From CAMFLJ01 sp963702555 (lineage in GTDB: Bacteria; Actinomycetota; Acidimicrobiia; Acidimicrobiales; Acidimicrobilacustridaceae): 64,000 nt of DNA. The notes under the pieces are model-generated. The model saw only the letters and a list, made by a program, of their open reading frames with translations, was not told the origin of the DNA and made no database searches. Below are positions 8,068 to 18,698 of this stretch, in pieces. A program made the translations under genes and the position numbers. Each line of letters opens with the position of its first letter. Position 1 is the first letter of the stretch. Location: assembly GCA_963702555.1 (NCBI GenBank), contig CAVPCW010000012.1, positions 248,001 through 312,000 of the forward strand. Direction: 5' to 3'.

Positions 8068-10204
8068 TCAGGTGAGCAGGCCCTGGTCGATGACCACACC
8101 GCGGCCCTCGCAGTCCTGGCAGATCGACGAGAACGACTCGAGCAGCCCCTCCCCGATGCGCTTGCGGGTCATCTCGACCAGCCCGAGCTCGGAGATGTCG
8201 AACACCTGGGTGCGGGTCTTGTCGCGGGCGAGGGCAGTCGCGGAACACCTTGATGACCTCGTCGCGGTTGCCCTTGATCTCCATGTCGATGAAGTCGATG
8301 ACGATGATGCCGCCGATGTCGCGCAGGCGCAGCTGCTTGGCGATCTCGATCGGCGGCCTCGAGGTTGTTCCGGAAGACGGTCTCCTCGAGGCTCGACTTG
8401 CCGACGTTCTTGCCGGTGTTGACGTCGATGACCGTGAGCGCCTCGGTGTGCTCGATGATCAGCGAGCCGCCCGAGGGCAGCCACACCTTGCGGTCGAGCG
8501 CCTTGTGGAGCTGCTCGTGCACGTGGTGGCGCTCGAAGATCGGAGAGGCGGCTCGACGCTGCGGTCGTAGTGCTGCACCCGGTCGGCGAGCGCCGGCGAG
8601 ATGCTCGAGACGTAGTCCTTGACCTCGTTGTAGAGCTGCTCGTCGTCGATCACCACGCCGCGGTAGTCGTCGTTGAACTCCTCGCGGATCACCCGGACGG
8701 CCATGTCGGGCTCGCGGTAGAGCAGCGCCGGGGCCTGGACCTTGGCGGCCAGCTCCTCGATGCGCTCCCACTGCGAGAGCAGGCGGCGCGACGTCGGCGG
8801 AGATCTCCTCGGAGGTGACGCCCTCGGCCGCGGTGCGCACGATCACGCCGTGCTGCGGGGGCTTCACCTTGTCGAGGATCGAGCGGAGGCGCTTGCGCTC
8901 GTCGTCGGCCAGCCGCTTGGAGATGCCGTAGGTGCTGCGAGTTCGGGATGAGCACCACGAACCGCCCCGGCAGCGAGACCTCCTGGGTGAGGCGGGCGCC
9001 CTTGTGGGCGATGGGGTTCTTGGTGACCTGGCAGATGATGCTCTGCTTGGCCTTGAGGATCTCCTCGATGCGGGCGTTGCCGCCCTGCTCGACGTCCTCG
9101 ACGTCGTACTGCACGTCGCCCCGGTAGAGCACCGCGTTCTTCGGGGTGCTGATGTCGACGAACGCAGCCTCCATGCCGGGCAGCACGTTCTGGACCTTGC
9201 CGAGGTAGATGTTGCCGTGGATCTGGGCGACGTCGTCGGCCGGGCGCGACACGAAGTGCTCGATGAGGTTGCGGCCCTCGAGCACGGCGATCTGGGTCGA
9301 CTCGGGGCGGACGCTGACGGTCATGAGGTAGCGGCCGACGGGGCGGCCCTTGCGCTCACGGCCCCGGCGCTTCTCGAGGGTCTCGTCGTCGAGCTCGGGG
9401 CCGTCGCCACCGAGGATGGCCTCGACCGGTCGGGCGGCCTCTCGACCGCCTCCCTGGTTGCGGCCACCGCCCTGGTTGCCCTGGCCGGCACCGGACTGGC
9501 CACCGCCGCCGCCACCGCTGCCGCTGCCACGACCACGGCCGCCACGACGGCGCCGCGAACCGCTGCGGCTGGAGCCCGGGCGGGCCTCGCCGTCGGCGGA
9601 CTGACCGCCCTGGTCACCCTGGCTGCCCTGACCACGACCGCCACCGCTGACCACGACCGCCCTGAGCCTTCGGCGCAGCCTCGGCGGGCGCGTCGTCGGC
9701 CGGAGCCGGTCGGGAGTCGCCGATCTGGGGTCGCTTCACCAGGGCGCGCTCGGCGGCCTCCGGGTCCTTCGGGCGGCCCTGGGAGGCCTTCTCCGGCATC
9801 TCGTCCGGGGTGCGGGCGTCGTCGTCGTCGCCATCGCCATCGTCACCCTCGTTGTCGTCGCCGCCCTCACGGGCGCCGGCGGGACGGTTGCGGTTGCGCC
9901 CACCGCGCGAGCCGCGGCGGCGCTTGGGCCGGGGCGGGCCGTCGGAGCCGTCGCCACCGCCCTCACCACCATCGGAGGTCGAGCCGCCGGCAGGAGCGGC
10001 GCCTGCCTCACCGGAGGGCGCGCCACCGGGTGCCCGGTCGCCCGAGGGCGACGACGGGCGCTCAGCCGCGGCCGGAGCCGGTGACGGAGGGGTGGGAGGC
10101 GTCTGCGGAGCGGGCGTCGACGGGGTCGAGGCCGAGGTGTCCGGCGTGGGACGGGGCGACTCGCCGGGCGTGCCCGGGCGGTCGTTGACCGTGGGGTCGG
10201 TCAT
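8068..10204 (-). CDS. rne: Ribonuclease E/G, frameshifted
   Basis: The enzyme cleaves single-stranded, AU-rich RNA in mRNA decay and rRNA/tRNA processing. The first ~250 residues are low-complexity: Pro/Ser-rich, an acidic stretch, then Arg/Gly-rich tracts likely to bind RNA, as in other actinobacterial RNase E proteins. The catalytic part follows: VGRYLMTVSVRPESTQIAVL, an S1-like region (DVAQIHGNIYLGKVQNVLPG, EAAFVDI), IPNS, the DNase I-like part with IIEHTEALTVIDVNTGKNVG, then RDIGGIIVIDFIDM and the zinc-link CQDCEGRG near the C-terminus. Segments occupy all three frames, with about six indels (near 9650, 8945, 8790, 8550, 8355 and 8240). It lies 15 bases after the radical SAM gene and upstream of rplU, a conserved actinobacterial order. 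Confidence 0.85.
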
Positions 10205-10219
10205 GGAGGGGTTCCCTTC

Positions 10220-12921
10220 TCATGGGGCGCCTGCCGTGGCGGGCGCCGGGGACGGCGCGCTCGGCGAGAGGGGCTCTCGCGTCGCGCCGTCGGAGGTGAT
10301 CCATTGGTTGATCCTGCGGACCCGGCCCTCGGTCGAGGGGCGGGTCGAACGCGGCCAGCAGCTCTGCGGGCCGCACCGAGCGGGGTTGGGTGGCCAGTTG
10401 GGCCTCGAGCACGGCCCCAGGCTCGGGAGCGTCGGGGGGTGTTGCGCCCACCACCGAGAGCCCGAGGATGCCGGGGCGGAGGTCGTCGGCGACCTTCTTG
10501 CCCTTGCGTTCCCGGATGACCGGGAGCTCGGTGGCGGCGAGGATGGTGTCGACGGCGGCGGTGAGCGCCTCCGGCGACGGGCCCGGCACCTCGATGACCC
10601 ACGTGCACGAGGTCACCGCCTCCTGGAGGGAGGTCTCGGAGCGGTCGATGACGACGACGGCTTCCACGTCGATGCCGGGCGGGAGCAGCGGCGTGAGCCG
10701 CTCGGGCAGCGCCTCCAGGTCGACCTCGGCCCCTTCGGGGTCGGTCGAGGTCGACGTCGAGGTACTCCCCCAGCGACTCATGGCCGGTGGAGAGCGCCAG
10801 CCCGAAGTGCATCTTCGGGCGGGGCGAGAAACCTTCGGTGCTGGCCACCGGGAGCTCGGCGCGGCGAAGGGCCCGCTCCCAGCAGCGGGCGATGTCGCGG
10901 TGGCTGGTGAAGCGGACCTTGCCGAGCTTGCGGTAGCGGAGGCGCACCCTCACCGGAGGGCCGCCTCTCCTGACGGCGCCGGCTTGCGGGTGAGCAGGTC
11001 GACCGGGCACCGAGCTGTGGCTGAGGTCCTGGCCGGTGCCCTGCGAGCCGCCGGCGGGCGGGGTGGCCGAGGCGACGATGTGCTCGATCGAGTAGCCGGT
11101 GCAGGCGCCGCAGTCGTAGCAGGGGGTCCAGCGGCAGTCGGGCAGGCCGACCTCGGCGAGGGCGTCGCGCCAGTCCTGCCAGAGGAAGTCCTTGTGGAGC
11201 CCGGCCGAGAGGTGGTCCCAGGGCAGGACCTCGTGCTCGGTGCGGTGGCGGTGGACGTACCAGTCGGGGTCGAGGCCGTGGTTGGCCATGGCCTCGTGCC
11301 ACAGGGTGAGGTCGAACTTCTCGCTCCACTCCTGGAACGTGCCGCCCCGACGCCAGACCTCTTCGATGACCGGGCCGAGGCGGCGATCGCCGCGGCTCAT
11401 GATGCCCTCGACCTGGGTGGCCTTGGGGTCGTGCCACTTCACGTTCACGCCGTGGTTGCGGCGAGTGTCGTCGCGCAGGAGGTTGATCTTGCGGCGCAGC
11501 TCCTCGACCGTGTTCTGGCCGAACCACTGGAACGGGGTGAACGGCTTGGGCACGAAGCCACCGAGCGACACCGTGACCGACGGGCTCTTGGTGTGCTTCT
11601 TGCCGATCTCGACGCAGTTGCGGGCCAGCTCGCCGATGCCGAGGGTGTCCTCGTCGGTCTCGGTGGGCAGGCCGGTGAGGAAGTAGAGCTTCATGCGGCG
11701 CCAGCCGTTGGCGTAGGCGGCGTCGACGGCGCTGTAGAGGTCTTCCTCGCGGATGAGCTTGTTGATGACCTGGCGCATCCGCCAGGTGCCGGCCTCGGGG
11801 GCGAAGGTGAGGCCGGTGCGGCGGGCCTTCTGCAGCTGGGTGGCGATGCCCACGCCGAAGGCGTCGACCCGGAGGCTGGGCAGCGAGACCGAGACGGGCG
11901 GGCCGCTGGTCGGTGCTCTTCACGATGTCGCCGACGAGCTGCTCGATGCCCGAGTAGTCGGCGGTGGAGAGCGACGTGAGGGCGACCTCGTCGTAGCCCG
12001 TGCGCTTCAGGCCGTCGGCGACCATGGTGCGGACCTGCTCGGCCGGGCGCTCGCGCACCGGGCGGGTGATCATGCCCGCCTGGCAGAAGCGGCAGCCGCG
12101 GGTGCAGCCGCGGAAGACCTCGACGTTGAGCCGGTCGTGCACGACCTCGGTGATCGGCACGAGCTGGTTCTTGGGGTACGGGAAGTCGGCGAGGTCGGCG
12201 ACGGTGCGCTTCTCGACCTGCTCGGGCACGTCGGGGTAGCGGGGCGTGGTGGCCACGAGGAAGCCGCCCTCGTAGGTGCAGTCGTACATCGACGGCACGT
12301 AGACGCCCGAGATGTGCGACAGCTCCCGCAGGACGTGCTCGCGGCTGCCCTCGCTGCGCCCCGACGCCTTCCAGGCCGCCGATGACCTCGGTGATCTCGC
12401 TGACGATCTCCTCGCCGTCGCCGAGCACGACGAAGTCGAGGAAGTCGGCGATGGGCTCGGGGTTGTAGGTGCAGTGGCCACCGGCGGCCACGAGCAGGTG
12501 CTCGGGGCGGCGGTCGGCGGCCCGCACCGGGCACCCCGGCGAGGTCGACCATGTTGAGCAGGTTCGTGTAGGTGAGCTCGGCCGAGAGGTTGAAGCCCAG
12601 CACGTCGAAGTCCGAGGCCGGCCGGTGGGTGTCGAGCGAGAACAGCGGCAGGTCGCGGGCGCGCAACAGCTCCTCGAGGTCTCCCCAGGGGGCGTAGGTG
12701 CGCTCCGCCACCGCATCGGCCCGTTCGTTGAGGATCTCGTAGAGGATCTGCAGGCCCTGGTTGGGCAGGCCGATCTCGTAGGTGTCCGGGTACGCCAGGA
12801 GCCAGGCCACTCGTTCCGGAGAGTGGTCGGGCCGCTGCGCACCGTCTTCGAGGCCGATGTAGCGAGCGGGCTTCGCGACCTTGCCCAGCAGGGGTTCCAG
12901 CTGGGGCCACATGCCGTTCAT
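10220..12921 (-). CDS. Radical SAM protein (TIGR03960-type) fused to DUF2344 domain, frameshifted
   Basis: The N-terminal region (ARYIGLEDGAQ, LLAYPDTYEIGLPNQGLQIL) resembles the cobalamin-binding-like part of this family. The radical SAM cluster motif is FRGCTRGCRFCQAGMITRP (CxxxCxxC), followed by TGYDEVALTSLSTADYSGIE and GLTFAPEAGTWRMRQVINKL. A four-cysteine CYDCGACTG segment precedes the C-terminal DUF2344 domain (LRYRKLGKVRFTSHRDIARC, SPRPKMHFGLALSTGHES). The two parts are separate genes in many bacteria. The substrate is unknown; constant linkage to rne-rplU-rpmA suggests an RNA- or ribosome-related role. Breaks lie near 12540, 12365, 11905, 10970, 10755 and 10335. The ATG at 12921 is the only start that preserves the N-terminal motif. 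Confidence 0.8.
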
Positions 12922-12951
12922 CCGGGTGGATGCTACCGGGTGGCGGCGCTG

Positions 12952-14097
12952 CTACCGGAACCGGCGCATGTGAACGCTGAGCACCAGCCCGATGCCGGCG
13001 AACGCGGTGATGGTCGACGAGCCGCCCGAGCTCAACAACAGCAGGGGGATGCCGGTGACCGGCATGATGCCCATGGCCATGCCCACGTTCTCGAACACCG
13101 AGAAGGCGAACATGGCCAGCACCCCGATGCAGACGTAGGACCCGAAGGGGTCGCGGGCGATCGAGGCGATGCGCCAGATGCGGTAGCAGACCACCCCGTA
13201 GAGCCCGAGCACGATGGCCGAGCCGACGAAGCCGAACTGCTCGGCCACCGCGGTGAAGATGAAGTCGGTCTCCTGCTCGGGCACGAAGCCGAGTCGGGTC
13301 TGCGGTCCCTCGAACAGGCCCTGGCCCGACACCCCGCCCGATGCGATGGCCTGCTGGCTCTGCTGGATGTTGTAGACGGCCGGGTTGGAGATGTCATCGG
13401 GGGTGGTGAACGCAGCCAGACGGTTGACCTGGTACTCCTTGAGGATCGGGGAGTTGAGCACCCCGACCACACCCACCAGTCCGACCACGGCCAGCACCGC
13501 CAGGTACTTCGCCGGCACCCCGCCCACCACCATCAGGGCGAGGGTGATGACCAGCAGGATCAGCACGAGCCCCAGGTCCGGCTGCAGCAGGATCAGCCCC
13601 ATCGGCACCAGCGCACACAGGAGCAGCGCGGCGAGACGACGAAGGTCGATGTCGCCCTTGAACTCCGAGAGCAGGAAGGCCAGGGCCCCGATGAGCGAGA
13701 GCTTGGCGAACTCCGCGGGCTGGAGCTGGAACGGCCCCACCGCGAACCAGGCCTGCGCTCCCTTCGACTGCGACCCGAGGGGTGAGATCACGAGGAACAA
13801 CAAGGCGGTGGTGGCGCCGTAGAACAGCCAGGCCCAGTCGTGGAGCTTGTGGTAGTCGACGAGGGCGAACACGCCCATCACACCGGCACCGATGACGACG
13901 AACGCGAACTGGCGCAGCAGGTAGGAGTCGATGTAGTCGGGACCGGGGCCGCGGGTGGCGCTGTACACCGACACCACGCCGATGAGGCCGAGCGCGAGCG
14001 AGCAGACCAGCAGCACGGGGTCGAGGTGGCGCAGTGGCGCCGTGGGGTCGCGGCGGCTGCGCCGCGAGTCGTGCCGGGAGATCGAGCGGGGCAGCAT
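12952..14097 (-). CDS. rodA: RodA-type peptidoglycan polymerase (SEDS family)
   Basis: This 381-residue membrane protein has about ten helices. Family signatures include VSVYSATRG, AWFAVGPFQLQPAEFAKLS, LLQPDLGLVLILL, GQGLFEGPQTRLGFVPEQETDFIFT and the C-terminal IMPVTGIPLLLLSSGGSS. SEDS proteins polymerise lipid II glycan strands with a class B PBP partner. The start overlaps the stop of mrdA by one base, and the mreBCD genes lie just upstream, so it is the elongasome RodA rather than the division protein FtsW. It is intact. Confidence 0.95.
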   Translation of the reverse strand: MLPRSISRHDSRRSRRDPTAPLRHLDPVLLVCSLALGLIGVVSVYSATRGPGPDYIDSYLLRQFAFVVIGAGVMGVFALVDYHKLHDWAWLFYGATTALLFLVISPLGSQSKGAQAWFAVGPFQLQPAEFAKLSLIGALAFLLSEFKGDIDLRRLAALLLCALVPMGLILLQPDLGLVLILLVITLALMVVGGVPAKYLAVLAVVGLVGVVGVLNSPILKEYQVNRLAAFTTPDDISNPAVYNIQQSQQAIASGGVSGQGLFEGPQTRLGFVPEQETDFIFTAVAEQFGFVGSAIVLGLYGVVCYRIWRIASIARDPFGSYVCIGVLAMFAFSVFENVGMAMGIMPVTGIPLLLLSSGGSSTITAFAGIGLVLSVHMRRFR

Positions 14098-16082
14098 CAG
14101 TCGGCTTTGCTCGGGGCCACGAAGCTGTAGGGCGTCTGGGGCTGGCCGTCGAGCAGCTCGAAGATGTGCTTGGCCACCGGAGCGGCGCCCTCGGAGCCGA
14201 AGCCGGACTCCTCCAGCACCGCCACCACGGTGTAGCGGGGGCCGCCGGCCGGCGCGTACGACGCGAACAGCGAGGTGTCGGCCTTGTTGGTGACCTGGGC
14301 GGTGCCGGTCTTGCCGACGATGGCGAAGTTGGTCTGGTTGAAGCCGGAGAAGGCGCTCGCCGCGGTTCCGTTGCGGGTGACCTGGGTGAGGCCGTCGACG
14401 ATCGGGGTGCGGCTGCTGTCGGGCAGCGGCACGGTGGAGCGAACGACGGGGTCGATCACCCGCACGACGTCGGTGGGGTCGGTGTCGAGGGGGCGGGGCG
14501 TGCTGCTGGGCATCATGACCCGGGCCGCCACGTGGGGCTGGTAGACGGTGCCGCCGTTGGCCAGGGCCGAGTAGGCGCCGGCCAGCTGCACCGGGGTGAC
14601 GGCCACGACGTTCTGGCCGATGGCGAGCTGCACGCTGTCGCCGGTGTACCAGGAGGTGTCGTCGGGGTAGGCCTCCGGGTACTTCTCGTGCAGGGCCTTC
14701 TTCTCGTCGGGGGTGAACACGAACCCGGAGGCCTCGTTGGGGAGGTCGATGCCGGTGGCGGCGTCGAAGCCGAACGCCGCGGCGGTGTCCTGGATCATCG
14801 TGGTGCCGTCCATCCGGAACCCGAGTGTGTAGAAGTACACGTCGGACGACTTGGTGAGGGCTGGGGCCATCGAGATGAAGCCGTTCTTCCCGGTGGAGCC
14901 GAACTCCTGGCCGCCGACCTCGAACACGCCGGTGTCGTTGATGGTCTCGCCGGGACTGACCTTGCCGTTGTCGAGCGCGGCGGTGGCGGTGACCAGCTTG
15001 AAGGTCGAGCCCGGGGCGTACTGACCGGTGATGGTGCGGTCGATGAGGGCGCTGATGCCGTCGGTGTCGGAGAGCTGCGCGTAGCGCTCCTGACTGATGC
15101 CGTTGACGAACTCGGCGGGGTCGTAGCCGGGGAACGTGGCGAGGGCGATCACGGCCCCGTTGTTGGGGTCGGTGACGACCGAGGCACCGGCCGGGGCGTT
15201 CTTGCGGCGCACGCCGAAGTTGTCGCGCTGGCTGCCGCCTCGCACCACGTTGAGCTGCTCGCGCAGGGCCTCCTCGGCCTTGGTCTGCACGTTGATGTCG
15301 ATGTTGAGCTGGATGTCGCTGCCCGGCTGGGGCGGTTGGTACGACTGGGTGCCGACGGGGCGGTTCTTGGCGTCGATCTCGAGCACCTCGGTGCCCGGCG
15401 TGCCCCGCAGGTCCTTCTCGTAGGCGGCCTCGATGCCGGCCAGGCCGATGGTGGAGTCGGGCTGATAGGCCTTCACCACGCCGTTGGGGTCGGTTCCCGG
15501 CTCGGCGGCGTCGAGCTTCTCCTTGCTGATGCGCCCGACGTAGCCGAGGATGTTCCCGGCGACCGTGACGCCGTTGGCGTCCTTGATCTTGTAGTCGCGC
15601 ACGGACTCCCGCTCGACGCCCACGTTCGGGAACTCGTCGGCGTGCTCCGACAGGTACACCATGAGGTCCTGGCTGATGTCGGTGGCCACCGGCACCGGCT
15701 GGAGGTCGTCGTACTGGAGGTCGGCGAGGCGCTTCTCGATGGCCTCGGTCTTGGTGGGCGTGCCGAACTCGGTGAAGGTGGCCGCCAGCTTCGACACGAG
15801 GGCCTCGCGGTCGGCCGCCTTGAGCTTGTTGTGGGCCCGGCGGTCGATGGTGACGACCAGCGAGGTGCGGTTGTCGACGATGACCGTGCCGTTGCGGTCG
15901 AGGATGCGACCGCGGGGCGCCTCGACCGCCACCGTGCGGGTGCGGTTCTGGGTGGCCTGGACCTCGAGCTGCGGCGCCTCCATGACCTGGAGGTACCAGA
16001 GCCGGGCGAAGAGCGCGACGAAGCACCCGATCACCACGACGCCGATCACGCTCATGCGCAGGCGGGGCGATGCGGTGTCCAC
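14097..16082 (-). CDS. mrdA: Penicillin-binding protein 2 (elongasome transpeptidase)
   Basis: The 661-residue class B PBP has one N-terminal membrane helix (about residues 10-32), then a PBP dimerisation domain (VEAPRGRILDRNGTVIVDNR) and the transpeptidase domain. Catalytic motifs are all visible: STFK (SxxK, within QYAPGSTFKLVTAT), SSD (SxN position, in TKSSDVYFYTLG) and KTGTA. It cross-links peptidoglycan in partnership with RodA, encoded next. The start is GTG at 16082. No PASTA repeats are present, unlike many actinobacterial PBPs. Confidence 0.95.
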   Translation of the reverse strand: MDTASPRLRMSVIGVVVIGCFVALFARLWYLQVMEAPQLEVQATQNRTRTVAVEAPRGRILDRNGTVIVDNRTSLVVTIDRRAHNKLKAADREALVSKLAATFTEFGTPTKTEAIEKRLADLQYDDLQPVPVATDISQDLMVYLSEHADEFPNVGVERESVRDYKIKDANGVTVAGNILGYVGRISKEKLDAAEPGTDPNGVVKAYQPDSTIGLAGIEAAYEKDLRGTPGTEVLEIDAKNRPVGTQSYQPPQPGSDIQLNIDINVQTKAEEALREQLNVVRGGSQRDNFGVRRKNAPAGASVVTDPNNGAVIALATFPGYDPAEFVNGISQERYAQLSDTDGISALIDRTITGQYAPGSTFKLVTATAALDNGKVSPGETINDTGVFEVGGQEFGSTGKNGFISMAPALTKSSDVYFYTLGFRMDGTTMIQDTAAAFGFDAATGIDLPNEASGFVFTPDEKKALHEKYPEAYPDDTSWYTGDSVQLAIGQNVVAVTPVQLAGAYSALANGGTVYQPHVAARVMMPSSTPRPLDTDPTDVVRVIDPVVRSTVPLPDSSRTPIVDGLTQVTRNGTAASAFSGFNQTNFAIVGKTGTAQVTNKADTSLFASYAPAGGPRYTVVAVLEESGFGSEGAAPVAKHIFELLDGQPQTPYSFVAPSKAD

Positions 16083-16156
16083 GGGTCAGGCCTCGGCCGG
16101 GTGGGAGAGGTGGGAAGGGGCGCGCACGACCCCACCAGTCCAGCAGACGAACGACG

Positions 16157-16675
16157 TCATCGCAGCGCGGGGCGCAGGTGGTCGGCGTCCTTGTCGGCCC
16201 AGCGGCAGGCCCGGGCGAACGGGAGCACCAACACGGCCGTCGAGACCGCCACCACGGCCATGACCACGAGGAGGTGGCGGCCGATCATCTGCGACTGCCC
16301 CAACAGGGTGCCGAGCAGGGCGTACAGGCCGACCCCGAACACCGCGCTCAGGGCGGCGATCGCGACGGTGAGCCAGCGTGCCGAGCGCACCATGGCGGTC
16401 TCGAGGGCGCCGGCCAGGGCACCGGCGGCGAGATAGCTCACCGCGCCCAGGCCGAACGGGGTGGTGACCATGAGATCGAGGGCGATACCGGTGCAGAAGC
16501 CCACCGTGGCGCCCCGCTCGGTGCCGCTGACCACCCCGGCGGCCACCGCCAGCACCAGCAGCACGTCGGGGACGGCGCCGTCGATGCGCAGCTGGGAGAA
16601 GACGGCCTTCTGCAGGATGGCGGCGGTGGCGATCAACAGCGCGTACCGCACCACCGTCTTGGGGACCGGGTTCAT
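16157..16675 (-). CDS. mreD: Rod-shape-determining membrane protein MreD
   Basis: A 172-residue hydrophobic protein with about five helices and no catalytic motifs. The assignment rests on size, the family-like segment GTERGATVGFCTGIALDLMV and its place directly after mreC, whose stop overlaps this start (ATGA). MreD links MreB/MreC to the PBP2-RodA synthase at the membrane. It is 75 bases upstream of mrdA. Confidence 0.85.
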   Translation of the reverse strand: MNPVPKTVVRYALLIATAAILQKAVFSQLRIDGAVPDVLLVLAVAAGVVSGTERGATVGFCTGIALDLMVTTPFGLGAVSYLAAGALAGALETAMVRSARWLTVAIAALSAVFGVGLYALLGTLLGQSQMIGRHLLVVMAVVAVSTAVLVLPFARACRWADKDADHLRPALR

Positions 16676-17511
16676 GGGGCCGGTTGCCAGAGCACCACGT
16701 CGGCGTAGGTCAGGTCGGTGGTGCCGGCGAAGAGCGTGATGTCGACCTTGGTCTCCCGGGCGGCATCGTCGGTCTGGACCGCCGCCACGGTGCCGATCGG
16801 GAGGTCGGGCGGGAAGGAGCTCTTCCGCGTGCCACCGGTGATGACGATGCTTCCGGGCTCGACCTTCGAGCTGAGCGAGACGTCGATGTTGACGCCGCGC
16901 AGCACGCTCGGCGACCCGGTGCCCTGGGCCACGCCCACCGCCCGGGTGCCCACCACGTTGAAGCCGACGTTGTAGTTGCCGCTGGTGATGAGCTCGACCG
17001 TCGACCGGTCCTCGCTGACCTGCACCACCTTGCCGATGAGGCCCTTGCCCGTGACCACGGCCATGTCGACGGCGATGCCGGAGCTGGAGCCCTTGTCGAG
17101 GTCGAGGGTGGTGCCGAAGTTGCCCACCGAGCCGGCCACGACCTGGGCGTGGGCCCGGGGGATGTCGCCGGTGAAGGTGATCCCCTCGTTCTCGAGCAGC
17201 TGCTGGAGCTGCTCCCGCGACACCTGACCGGCCGAGACCTCGCCCAGAAGGCGGTCGTTCTCCTCCCGCAGGCGGTCGTTCTCGGCCTGGAGGTCACCCT
17301 GGTCGAAGGCGCTGCTCCAGGCGTTGCCGATGGGGCGGAAGACCGCGGCGCCGGCGTCGCCCACCGGGGAGAGCACCGAGAGGATGGCGCTGCGGGCCGA
17401 GTCGATGGGGCCGAAGCCGCGCCCGTCGAGGGTGAGCAGCGTGATCGCCGTGAGGACGAGCAGCAGGATGGTGAAACGGGTGCGCCCGCTGCGCCGTGTG
17501 CTGAGGGCCAC
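16672..17511 (-). CDS. mreC: Rod-shape-determining protein MreC
   Basis: A 279-residue bitopic protein: basic N-terminus (TRRSGRTRF), one membrane helix (about 10-30), a coiled coil with repeated heptads (FDQGDLQAENDRLREENDRL) and a beta-rich extracytoplasmic domain containing DKGSSSGIAVDMAVVTGKGL and VSEDRSTVELITS, characteristic of MreC. MreC dimers contact PBP2 and organise lateral wall synthesis. It lies 18 bases after mreB and overlaps mreD. Confidence 0.93.
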   Translation of the reverse strand: MALSTRRSGRTRFTILLLVLTAITLLTLDGRGFGPIDSARSAILSVLSPVGDAGAAVFRPIGNAWSSAFDQGDLQAENDRLREENDRLLGEVSAGQVSREQLQQLLENEGITFTGDIPRAHAQVVAGSVGNFGTTLDLDKGSSSGIAVDMAVVTGKGLIGKVVQVSEDRSTVELITSGNYNVGFNVVGTRAVGVAQGTGSPSVLRGVNIDVSLSSKVEPGSIVITGGTRKSSFPPDLPIGTVAAVQTDDAARETKVDITLFAGTTDLTYADVVLWQPAP

Positions 17512-17529
17512 TGCCGCCGGTGCCCGGGA

Positions 17530-18576
17530 CTAGTTGATCGTCGACGAGAACAGCACGCCCTTGAGGGCGTCGAACTCCTCGAGGGACTGCCCCGACCCGA
17601 TCGCCACCGCGAACAGCGGGTTGGGGGCGATCACGATGGGCATGCCGGTCTCGTGCTCGAGGCGGGCGTCGAGGCCGTTGAGCAGCGCCCCACCACCGGC
17701 CAGGACGATGCCCGTCTCCATGATGTCGGCGGCCAGCTCCGGCGGCGTCTTGTCGAGGGTGACCTTGACGGCATCGACGATGGCCGAGACAGGCTCCTCG
17801 ATGGCCTCGCGGATCTCCTCGGTGGTGGTGACGATGGTCTTGGGCAGGCCGGTGACGAGGTCACGGCCGCGGATCTCTGCGTGCAGCTCGGTCTCGAGCG
17901 GCCATGCGGAGCCGAGGGCCATCTTCACCTCCTCGGCGGTGCGCTCCCCCAGGGCGAGGGAGTACTCCTTCTTGATGAAGTTGATGATGGCGAGGTCGAG
18001 CTCGTCGCCGCCGACGCGGGCCGACTGCGACGTGACCACCCCACCGAGCGAGATGACCGCCACCTCGGTGGTGCCACCGCCGATGTCGACGATCATGTTG
18101 CCGGTGGGCTCCTGGACGGGCAGCCCGGCGCCGATGGCCGCGGCCATGGGCTCTTCGATGATGTAGGCCGGCTTGCGGGCGCCGGCGAACTCAGCGGCCT
18201 CCTGCACGGCGCGCTGCTCGACCGGGGTGATGCCCGACGGCACGCAGATCACCATGCGGGGCTTCGACCACTTCGAGGTGTGCACCTTCTGGATGAAGTA
18301 GCGCAGCATCTTCTCGCAGATGTCGAAGTCGGCGATGACGCCGTCCTTCAACGGGCGGATGGCCTGGATGTGGGCCGGGGTGCGGCCGATCATCCGCTTG
18401 GCCTCGGCGCCGACGGCGACGGGACGGCCGTCCTTGACGTTGACCGCCACCACGGAGGGCTCGTTGAGCACGATGCCCTCGCCGCGCACGTACACCAGGG
18501 TGTTCGCGGTTCCGAGGTCCACCGCCATGTCGCGACCCATGATCGAGCCGAGGGACGAGAACATGTTTCCGGCCAT
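17530..18576 (-). CDS. mreB: Actin-like rod-shape protein MreB
   Basis: The 348-residue protein carries the actin-fold nucleotide motifs MAVDLGTANTLVYVRGEGIV (phosphate 1), MIVDIGGGTTEVAVISLGG (phosphate 2) and GIVLAGGGALLNGLD (adenosine). The start MAGNMFSSLGSIMGRD is chosen because the sequence upstream has low-complexity, non-MreB composition. MreB polymers under the membrane position the elongasome encoded by the following genes. Its presence indicates a rod-forming or once rod-forming cell; many actinobacteria with polar growth lack it in this role. Confidence 0.96.
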   Translation of the reverse strand: MAGNMFSSLGSIMGRDMAVDLGTANTLVYVRGEGIVLNEPSVVAVNVKDGRPVAVGAEAKRMIGRTPAHIQAIRPLKDGVIADFDICEKMLRYFIQKVHTSKWSKPRMVICVPSGITPVEQRAVQEAAEFAGARKPAYIIEEPMAAAIGAGLPVQEPTGNMIVDIGGGTTEVAVISLGGVVTSQSARVGGDELDLAIINFIKKEYSLALGERTAEEVKMALGSAWPLETELHAEIRGRDLVTGLPKTIVTTTEEIREAIEEPVSAIVDAVKVTLDKTPPELAADIMETGIVLAGGGALLNGLDARLEHETGMPIVIAPNPLFAVAIGSGQSLEEFDALKGVLFSSTIN

Positions 18577-18698
18577 GCGGCTGACCCTCCCCGGGGAGGT
18601 CGAGAGCGAGGTGCTCTGGGACAGGCTAGGCGACGAGACGACCGATCGCGCCGTCAGCATCGACGGGCATCGGGGGTGGAGCGGGCGGGACGGGCCAC

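Noticed and set aside
14034..16436. 800-residue open frame antisense to mrdA and mreD
   Set aside because: Val/Gly/Asp-rich shadow of well-supported genes on the minus strand.
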